Source: Cynocephalus volans (Eukaryota > Chordata > Mammalia > Dermoptera > Cynocephalidae). Taken from it: DNA of 64,000 bases. Position 1 is the first letter of the stretch; every line of letters starts with the position of its first letter. The notes under the pieces were generated by a model. It made no database searches and had not been told where the DNA came from. It saw nothing but the letters and a program-made list of their open reading frames with translations. Location: positions 48,397,095 to 48,461,094 of the forward strand of contig NC_084464.1 of the NCBI RefSeq assembly GCF_027409185.1, in the 5' to 3' direction. The translations under genes and the position numbers were made by a program. Below, in pieces: positions 56,021-64,000 of this stretch.

Positions 56021-57437
56021 AAACCACAGACTTTGGTTTATTGTTCCCATCTAAGGTTGCAGTTTTGGTCATTAAAGAGGTGGCAGTGCACTGAGAAGAA
56101 TAAGCAGGGAATTCTAAGACTTGGGTCTCAGAAGAATTCCATTTCCTTCCTTCATAGGGTTATTATAAACTAGACTGATCCATTAGGAAAGTATGATGTG
56201 AATTGGGACTTATTTTCAACCTTTTCTGGAAGCTCTCACACTGTCCTTGTGGGTAAGATGGAGAATATGGACTCAGTGCAAAGACTTGATTGAATTATAA
56301 CTGGTTAAAGATGTACCCAGATTGTGTGGTAGAATGTTTACTAGGTTTTCCTGAGACCCTTGCCATTTCAATATTTGAGTCTGTGTCTTGAATGAAGGTA
56401 CAGAAGGGATCATATGAATTTGACAGATGGCTTAAGGCTGGAAGGAATATTGAGTATGTCTGATCTGATGGCAGATTAAAAATTTGGAACAGTTTTGACA
56501 AGCTGGTGTAATAGGCTGAACTAACATGATGAAATTTAATGGGAATCAGTGTAAGGTCCTGCACTTGAATCCAAATTTTTCCAACTAGTCCAGTATAGAG
56601 CAGAAGAGACATGACTTAGCATAGCAATTCTTGGGGGAGGGGGAGACCAAAAAATTTAATCATTTTTAAGTCTGAGGATACATTGGCAGTGTGGTAGATC
56701 TGCTATGAAAGTTAACGCAATTTATATGTTACAGTGATATTATGTAGAACTAGAAAAGTGATACTTGCATTGACTGTGTAATAGAAATTAAATTTATTTT
56801 TCTTAATGTGGCAACCAGGAATAAAGATAAACCAGGAGTCTTCACAGAACCATTAGAATGGTAAAAGAGACTTAAACTCATGCCCTGGGAGTTAGGTTGA
56901 AGTAACTGGGAACACAGCCAGGAGAAGAGAAGACTAAGTAGACACTTTATAGCTGTGATGTGGAGGGGGGAATTGAAGATTTTCTGATGGTACCCAGAGC
57001 AGAGTTAGGACCAACAGATAGAATTTTGGGGGAGGAAGATGCCAAGACAGAGGCATTAAAGAACCAGAGGGCCTGCCTTATAAAAAGTCTGTAGTTTTTG
57101 GCAGTGTTTAAGACGAGTTGATGAGGATAGGTAAAAGGAACTCCTCCACTTAATAATAGGTGATTGAACCATATGACCTTCAGGGTCCTACCAACCCTGA
57201 GATCCCATGGTTAAGTCCTTTCAGCTTTCTCTTTTTGTCACAACTTCTTGCCCTGTTCTTCTACTTGGTGGCTTCTGTGGCAGCTGAAGAGGAGATAGCA
57301 GGTAAACTGTTTGGGTTCCACATAGTCTCATAAGTCAGGACCTTTGTATATTGCTGGCTGCTGACAAGATTGTAAAGGACCTCTTGTTTTCAGCACAATG
57401 ACTGGTTGTGTCTCTTATATTGTTGTTGTCTTCCTAG

Positions 57438-57566
57438 GTGACTGTAGGACGAGGATTTGGTGTCACATACCAACTGGTATCAAAAACCTGCCCTCTGATG
57501 ATTTCTCGAAACCACTGTGTTTTGAAGCAGAATCCTGAGGGCCAGTGGACAATTATAGACAACAAG
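57438..57566 (+). CDS. RNF8: RNF8 exon 2 (FHA domain core)
   Basis: A 129-nt phase-0 exon encoding residues 38-80, VTVGRGFGVTYQLVSKTCPL…QWTIIDNK. It contains the FHA fingerprint: G41-R42, which contacts the phosphate, and S60-R61-N62-H63 (the SxxH-type motif). All of these match the functional FHA of RNF8. The acceptor is TTCCTAG ending at 57437 and the donor is AAG|GTACAG after 57566. Intron 1 is 6.25 kb. Exon 3 should open with a serine-leucine-asparagine-glycine run continuing the FHA β-strands; I do not see it before position 64000. The exon has no stop or frameshift. Confidence 0.96.
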
Positions 57567-58008
57567 GTACAGGAATTCATAGAAGCTTAATGACTTTTAC
57601 TGAATTTTTATTTATTTTACAATTACTTTTCTTTATTTCATGTGTAACTCATGATACAAAACTTGAACATTTATCTTGTTCTTTCCTAACTACCCCGTTC
57701 TCTTTCAGAGGCAACCACTTCTATATGCTGCTGAAAATTAGATTATGCCAGAATAATTTCTAATGACTTGGGTCAAATTTGTTACCTTGAAGGGAACACC
57801 AAAATTGGGGCAGTACGTCCTATTCTAGAAACTAGACTAAGTTACTCGCCCTTTTGAAGTGTAGGTGCAGAGACCCTGGGAATCTGCTGAAGCTTCTGGA
57901 GTGTATCTGTGCCTCAGGGGACAAGGGGAGGAGAGAGAGAGTGAGCATCACTGCCCTTAGCTCCTTCCTTTCCTCACTCCTTGCAATCAGTGCTACCCCC
58001 ATTCCTTT

Positions 58009-58105
58009 CTTTTTTTTTTTTTGGCAAGTGGTGGGTGGCCAGTCCAGGGATCCAAACCTTGGTGTTATAATAGGTGCTCTAACCAACTGAGCTAACCAGC
58101 CAGCC
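58009..58105 (-). mobile_element. CYN-type SINE (monomer) in RNF8 intron 2
   Basis: T-run followed by the reverse of a tRNA-Ile-like unit (…GGTGTTATAATAGGTGCTCTAACCAAC…GAGCTAACCAGCCAGCC in window sense). Orientation is antisense to RNF8. Confidence 0.86.
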
Positions 58106-58609
58106 TCCCACCCCTCTCCTTCTTTTTAACCTGTTTTACATATTGGTGTTCTGGGAAGATTTTATTTGAATAAAGGGTTTTTCTACTTTAAACAAATTTG
58201 AAAACCACTGGTCTAGTGGTGAATATACTAAAGAAGATGAAAAAATATATAAAACCTATCAGTTAGGAAGTACCTAAAGTACAGATATACAAGCACCAGG
58301 AATACAATGAAAATATAGACTACGAGATGAGAGAAACTCTAATGTTAACAGTTAAGGTTTGGGAAGTATGAAGTGTGCTTCAGACTCTATTTTACACTGC
58401 TTTACCACTCTGGTTGGAAGGATTTAAAAGGTGCATTTTAGAAGGGAGGATAACCCACGGGCCTACCTAGCAGCCTCATTTTTCATGCATAAAAATGCTA
58501 GATTTAAGCTTCTGGAGAAAGTAACTTGCTCTAGAATTAAGTTGAGTTGGCACTGTGTTGAAGGAGACTGTAAATGCTAAGTAAATTGGTTTAGCACTTT
58601 TAACAAGGC

Positions 58610-58775
58610 ACTATGAGCGGAATAGAAATTGGCACTGAGATTATCTGTTTTAACCCCTTATATGGACACAGATGAATGTGAGGCCCAGAGATGTAAACTG
58701 TCTTGCCCAAGTCCTGTGTAACTGGTGAGTGAGTGAATGAGCCAGGACTTAAACTCTCATGTCTCTCTGCTATGC
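58610..58775 (+). mobile_element. MIR-like fragment
   Basis: GAGGCCCAGAGATGTAAACTG, CTTGCCCAAGTCCTGTGTAAC and GAGCCAGGACTTAAACTC resemble a MIR 3' half. Confidence 0.55.
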
Positions 58776-60136
58776 CCTATTGTCAAATGTCAGAAAGGGA
58801 TTTGCTCTACTAAGGACACAAGGGATTTGCTCTACTAGCTTGGTGATTTTTTAAAAAATTTAATTATGCATATTTAAGATATAGCTGCAAGATTTTAAAA
58901 CCTCTGTAATAGCACATATCAAAACACCTTAGGAAAAGAAGTTTTTCTCATCAGAGTTGGCTATCTGAGAAATGGGATGACAATATTGTAGAGGTGATTT
59001 CTGTACTGCTTCATTCCTTGATTATGTACAGTATGGATATGATCCATTTATGGGATTAGCAGATTTTGATGGGTTGGGAAGCTACCAGCTGACCGATTTT
59101 AGTGTTCCTTAAATGTTAATCACAAGGATACAGAAGCATCCTGTGCCAACAACAGATCACGACTACACTCTGGGTTTGCACTCCAGTGTTTGCTTTGTAC
59201 CCTTTCTTCTAGGGCTATTGTTACCATGTGCCTCTTTTCTCAGGTTTCAGTCAGACAATATAGAGGAAAGGTAGGTAGCTTCCTGGTTCTTCCAAGTCTT
59301 TTCTGTACTATTAGTTTAGACCTCTTCGTTTTGATTCAGTTTGGAAGGTAACTGATTTTTGAGAGAAGCTATGATGGGGGTGTTTTGATGGAACAATTCT
59401 TACAAGTATTGTTTTGGCTTAACAGATACTACCTTTCTTTGTGACTTCTCCCTGGAGTGATGCCATGGCAGCTGATGAGGGATTTGAATTTCAGCTGCAG
59501 GATATTATTGTTATGGTCATGCTTCAAGTCATTTGCCAAGTCTCTTTCAAGAGATAGAGGTTTGTGATAATTCAAACCCAGAACTTTTATTCTCTCCATC
59601 TAAAATGGTCTCATCTCTGGAATGGCCAGAAAGTGAGAGCTTAAGTATAGGTATAAAAATTGCAACCAATGCAATTTTGGTTTGAAATTAGTTAAAAAAA
59701 AAAAAAAAAGCAACAATCTTGGAGGACAACTAACTCTGTACACAAAATATGAGGATGGTTTTTGTTGTGCATGTTTCAGTTAATTAAGAAGCTCTTCAGA
59801 TGGTCTGTCTTTTTTATTGGTATCTAGCTTTTTCGGAAAATCAGTTGTTTCAAAGTTACCATCTGAAATACCTATAGAGGCCCTGATATTTCTTATTTGA
59901 AACTTTCCCGTCCTCCTCCCCCTTTCCTGTTGCTGTTCACCTGCCTCATGGTCATTTCTACTTTCATCCTTCAAGCTCTGGCATTGAAGTCTCTTTGAGT
60001 ATATCCTATGTGAGCAAACCTTGCTGCTTGGGACAGTTCAGCTTCTGGTCTTTCAGCAGCTAGAGCAGTAGTTCTCAGCCCTGTTTCCTGTTTTTGCCCT
60101 TACCTGGGATACTTTTTAAAAATAGTGATGGTGGTA

Positions 60137-60468
60137 CAGTTGGCCTTGTGTATCTGCAAGTTTCTGCATCCATGGATTCAACAACGACAGATTGAAAATA
60201 TTCAGGGAAAAAAACAATAAAAAAATAACAGTACAACAATGAAAAAAATACGAATTTTAAAAATACAGTATAACAGCTATTTACATAGCATTTACATTGT
60301 ATTAGATATTATTGTAAGTACTCTAGAGATGATTTAAAGTATACAGGAGGATGTGCATAGGTTAGGCAAATACTACCCCATTTTATAAAAGAGACTTGAG
60401 CATCCTTGTAATTTTGGTATGTGAGGGAGTCCTGGAACCAATCCCCTATAGATACTGAGGGACAACTG
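60137..60468 (+). mobile_element. Tigger-type (MER2-like) DNA transposon
   Basis: CAGTTGGCCTTGTGTATCTG at the left end, TACTGAGGGACAACTG at the right, with TA duplicated at 60135-60136 and 60469-60470. The interior matches the same family as 4999-5313. It interrupts a MER5A-like element. Confidence 0.82.
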
Positions 60469-60470
60469 TA

Positions 60471-61975
60471 CAATAAAATTAAGAAATTCCATTTATCAGA
60501 AGACACCATTAAGAGAGTGAAAAGCAAACTTAGAGTAAAAAAAAGTTTGCTAAACATAACCAATGAAGGACTTATACTCAGTTATATATAGAACTCCAAA
60601 TCAATAAGAAGAAGACAGGTGTAACCCAGTTTTTAAAATGGGCAAGAGACAAGAACGTCACGAAAGATTGTATCCAAATGTTCAATATTTATGAAAAGTT
60701 GCTCAGTCTCATTAATTGTCAGAGAAATGCAAATTAAAACCATGATGGAATACCACTACGCATTCACCAGAGTAGCCAAAATTAAAAAGAGTGGCAATGC
60801 CAGGTATTGGAGCAACTGGAACTCTCTTACTCTTCTGGTGGGAGTGTGAATTGGTATAAATACTTTAGGAAATTGTTTGGCATTATTTATTTAAGTTGAA
60901 CATATGTATAGCTCATGACACAGTATTTTTACGCACAGGGAAACAACCCAAATGTTCATCAACATTAAAATGAACAAATTGTTTAATATTCTTACAGTGA
61001 AACAATATGCTGTAATGGACACATATGAACTACTACTGTATCCAGCAATATGAGTAAATCACACAGACATAATATTGAGTGAAAGAAGACAGATACAAGA
61101 GAAAACATATTATGTGATGCCATTTATATAATGTTCAAAAGAGGCAAAACTAACATGTGCTGTTAAGCCGGTCACCTTACTGGAGAGGAGAGGGAAGTTA
61201 CTGAGTAGGAGGAGGCACAAGGTAGTTTCTGGGATGCTGATAATGTTTTGTTTTATTTCGTTTTTTAAACCTTGTGGTAGATACACTGAGATGTTCACTT
61301 TGTGATTATTCATCTATTACATTTATGATTTGTACACTTTTATGTTTGTGTGTTGTGCTTTAGTAAAGAGATTTTTTTTTAAAAAGTATTGACTGATACA
61401 TACCTATTAGAATTGCTAAAATGAAACTCAATAGCATGGACTAGTGAGCATGGAGAGTAACTGGAACTCTTAAACATTGCAAGTGGGAATACAAAATGGT
61501 ACCCCTAATTTGAAAAACAGTTTGGTGGTTTCTTTGAGTTAAGTACTTGTATGCTTACCTAGTGATCCTATTTCTAGGTATTTACCCAAGATTAATGAAA
61601 ACTTATTTTCTCATGGAAACGTGTACATAATGTTTATAGTGACTTTATTCATAATCACCCAAAACTGGGAAACACACCTGGGGAATGGATAAACGGTGGT
61701 CCATCCATACCCTCGATACTACTCAACAATAAAAAACCAAACTACTGATAGTACAACGACATGGCTGAATCTTAAAGGCATTACCTTAAGTGAAAGAAGC
61801 TAGACTCAAAAGGGTCATATATAAATGTATATATATTACATTCTGGCAAAGGCAAGCCTATATAGGGCAGAGAACAGATGAGTAGTTGCCTGGGAATGGT
61901 TAACTACAAAGGCACAGTTGATACACAACTGTATGTGTTTGTGTATAAATGTAACTTTAAAAATACTTTTACCTA
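60471..61975 (+). mobile_element. Two ancient L1 3' regions in tandem
   Basis: 60471-61386 (CAGAGAAATGCAAATTAAAACC, GTTCAAAAGAGGCAAAAC, GTACACTTTTATGTTTG) and 61387-61975 (ACTCAATAGCATGGACTAG, GTATTTACCCAAGATTAATG, GCCTGGGAATGGTTAAC) are separate old L1 copies in the same orientation as RNF8. Confidence 0.72.
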
Positions 61976-63611
61976 GCCCCCACCTCAGACCAGTTAACTC
62001 AGTCTGAGGGTGAGACCCAGGCACTGCTATTTGTTTTAAACTTTTTTAGATGATTTTACCGTACAGCCAGGTGTTTTTTTTGTCCAGTCAGGGTTGAGAA
62101 CCACTGAGCTATGTAAGTCATCTAGAAAATTCCAAGAAAGCATTGCTTTTTGGCTTTGGATTTCCACTTTCCTCAATAACTGTTTAAAAACAGCTGGACA
62201 GAGATTGAGCATCGGGTGAAGTAATTAGTGTCTAAGGGGGTGTGGATTAACACACCTTTTCCCATGGATGGCTAAGAGACATCAGGCAGGCTTTTCTCTG
62301 GGTATTATTTTGCTGCTGCTGACATTGTTCAAGCTGGTGGTTATGAAAATCAGCATCAAGAAAGCCTTGAACAGAGTAACCATTGTATTTGAGATTATAT
62401 TCTGGGCAGTACTTGATTCTTCTTACACAGCCATAGGATTTTCATCCTTTCTGTAGTCACCTTATGAACAGACCTGACTCAGGGCTGTGGTCCAAATTAT
62501 GCCACTAGGTGTCATCAAGAAGTGATGAATGGGTAAATGTAGAAGGATCGGAGGGTAAAATGTGGTGGGAAAATTTTGAGAGCATGTTTTCCACACTGAA
62601 AGGACTCTGAAGGATCTGTTGGAAGACTGGACTGCAGGATGTCCTGAAAGTTTGCCCCAGTTTCTTAGGGATTCCTTATTCTCTCTAGCCTTGGGATTCT
62701 TCTGTAACCTTACTTATTTATTTTATCTTATCTTTGCCTTTGAGGCTTTTCTTATATTTAAATACCTTGGCATCAGGTGGCCTCCCACGTCACATGACTT
62801 TTCCTGAGACCTTTTTCCTGTATATAATCTAAAATTGACCATTCTGCTCTAATATTGTTCTCAAATAGATTGTTCTGGCTCCATCCCCTTCCTTTGTTAT
62901 TTTCCCATGTGTTGTTTCAGAAGTCAGCAGAATTGAACCCTCCCCATAATTTTTTAGGCTAAATAGAAAGGGTGGTGAAAGGTTGGCCAGATTAGGCCCA
63001 AGGCAGTAGGTTACGACCAATCTGCCTGTTTCTATGCCCATCTTTATCTCCCTGTCCTTACTGTAACCAAATATAAGATAAAACCAGAAACAAAAGCCTA
63101 ATACCAAACCAGAGCTAAGATTTGATCTCTCCTGCTCCTTCATCCTCTGTGCCTTGTGGTCAAGCCCTGTGTCCCTCATATTTGGGTAGACCAGGGATTT
63201 TTTTTTCTGGCTGAAAGTAGGTAGCTGTAGTTGCCAGTGTAAACGTAAGTCTTAGTCCCAATTCAGAGTTCATCTCTGGCCTGTCCCCGCAAAGTTAAGT
63301 CTTTGATATGGGTTAAAGTGCCTACCAGTATTTTTTAACTCTAAATCCTGCATTTGTTTCAAGTCTATTTTAGGACATAGCCTCTCCATTTAGCATCCCT
63401 TGGTTAACCCAGCTCCACATGACATTGCTCTGCATTTATAGGTTGTGCTATATAATCCCACATTTACTTATTTGTGCCCTTGTGTTGTCCTTTCCACAGT
63501 CAGCTGCTAAAAGTTGTTTTTATATCTTCTTGTGCACTCAATATATTTACATTGTAAGATGCTGAGCAGAGACTCGAAGTGACTGTTGATAAATCAGTTG
63601 AGCCAGGACAT

Positions 63612-63850
63612 AGTAATAGTAGTGAACATTTATATACTACTGTGTGCCAGGCACTGTTCTAAGTATATTACATATGTTGTCTCATCAAATCCACATAAAT
63701 ACCATGAGGGAGAGACTATTATCATCCTTCATTTTGTAGATGGAATAACTGGGGCATAAAGAGGTCAGGAAACCTGCCCAAAGTCACATAGCTCTTGAGT
63801 GATGGAGCCAGATTACAGACCTAGGCAGTCTGACTCTAGTGTCCATACAG
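63612..63850 (+). mobile_element. MIR SINE in RNF8 intron 2
   Basis: AGTGAACATTTATATACTAC, TGTGCCAGGCACTGTTCTAAG, AGTCACATAGCTCTTGAGTG in MIR order. Confidence 0.87.
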
Positions 63851-63899
63851 TATGAATTCATTAAAACCATAAAAGTGAATAAGTATCAAGTATATTATA

Positions 63900-64000
63900 T
63901 ATGATTCATTGCAGAAAGTGTTTTACATGCATTGTCTCATTCATTCCTCACAGGAATAGTATGAGGTAGCTACTGTACTATCCCTATTTTATAGACAAAA
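63900..64000 (+). mobile_element. MIR fragment running off the window
   Basis: GTGTTTTACATGCATTGTCTC, CACAGGAATAGTATGAGGTAGC, CTATTTTATAGAC. A second MIR just after the first. Confidence 0.72.

Larger units (their letters stand above)
51184..57437 (+). other. RNF8: RNF8 intron 1
   Basis: 6.25 kb. The first 700 bp are G-rich, continuing the CpG island, with runs such as GGGGGAAATAGGG and GGGGGGCAGGG. Beyond lie a MaLR LTR fragment (52540), a CYN dimer (54282) and a long L2 (55070). 52760-54260 and 56020-57437 contain nothing I can name; the latter may include a very old repeat. Confidence 0.75.
60066..62110 (+). mobile_element. MER5A-like hAT element split by later insertions
   Basis: The left end (AGTAGTTCTCAGCCCTG…CTTACCTGGGATAC) is at 60066-60134 and the rest (CCCACCTCAGACCAG…GGGTTGAGAACCACTG) at about 61976-62107. 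A MER2-like element and old L1 sequence lie between. Deduced from my memory of the MER5A consensus. Confidence 0.6.
57567..64000 (+). other. RNF8: RNF8 intron 2 (incomplete)
   Basis: No exon 3 found before the window ends. Contains a CYN SINE (58009), a MER5A/MER2/L1 nest (60066-62110) and MIRs at the end. 58780-60060 and 62110-63610 look non-repetitive. Confidence 0.75.

Noticed and set aside
57567-64000. RNF8 exon 3
   Set aside because: I looked for the continuation of the FHA domain after IIDNK in all plus-strand frames and found none; it must lie beyond the window.

Overview
This is a stretch of a mammalian nuclear genome: seven spliced coding exons of two ordinary genes scattered through introns and intergenic DNA packed with transposable elements. 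The likely organism is a colugo (flying lemur, Dermoptera: Galeopterus or Cynocephalus). The reason is at least a dozen SINE copies whose heads resemble tRNA-Ile and which occur as monomers and dimers with A-rich tails. I know this pattern as the dermopteran CYN family. I saw no Alu, B1/B2, carnivore, horse or ruminant SINEs. The assignment is an inference from repeat content, not a database match.

Layout. Positions 1-28560 hold the 3' third of TBC1D22B on the + strand: five coding exons at 7283-7389, 7869-7944, 10196-10323, 10613-10708 and 26510-26638, followed by a 3' UTR with an AATAAA at 28537. All splice sites are AG/GT and all phases match. The last intron (10709-26509, 15.8 kb) carries an L2 split by a MaLR solo LTR, a 5'-truncated antisense L1, a long AC/TC microsatellite, and a 1.9-kb internally deleted L1. 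Positions about 28560-50750 are intergenic and are a graveyard of retrotransposons. They include a solo MST-type LTR, two independent processed pseudogenes of HMGN1, a Tigger-type DNA transposon, MER20, MIRs, ancient L1s and many CYN SINEs. The second HMGN1 pseudogene sits in an old L1. It was itself split by a 3' L1 fragment, a CYN SINE and a complete 6.5-kb L1 (43269-49766) whose reading frames are broken.

At about 50760-51290 a CpG-rich promoter opens RNF8 on the + strand. Exon 1 coding (51073-51183) and exon 2 (57438-57566) encode the first 80 residues and most of the phosphothreonine-binding core of the FHA domain, with R42, S60, R61, N62 and H63 present. Exon 3 is not in the window, so 57567-64000 is intron 2. 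TBC1D22B (a Rab GTPase-activating protein of the Golgi) and RNF8 (an E3 ubiquitin ligase of the DNA-damage response) are neighbours, co-oriented, and have no known joint pathway.

I did not find an unknown multi-gene system. What deserves a second look is mobile-element biology: a dimeric SINE with a perfect 15-bp target duplication about 0.5 kb upstream of the RNF8 start codon, an internally deleted L1 with an intact target duplication, a 101-bp tailed retroposon I cannot name, a SINE-L1 chimeric open frame, and the deep nest around the HMGN1 pseudogene. Element boundaries set by target-site duplications are firm. Those of old L1, L2 and MIR copies are approximate.
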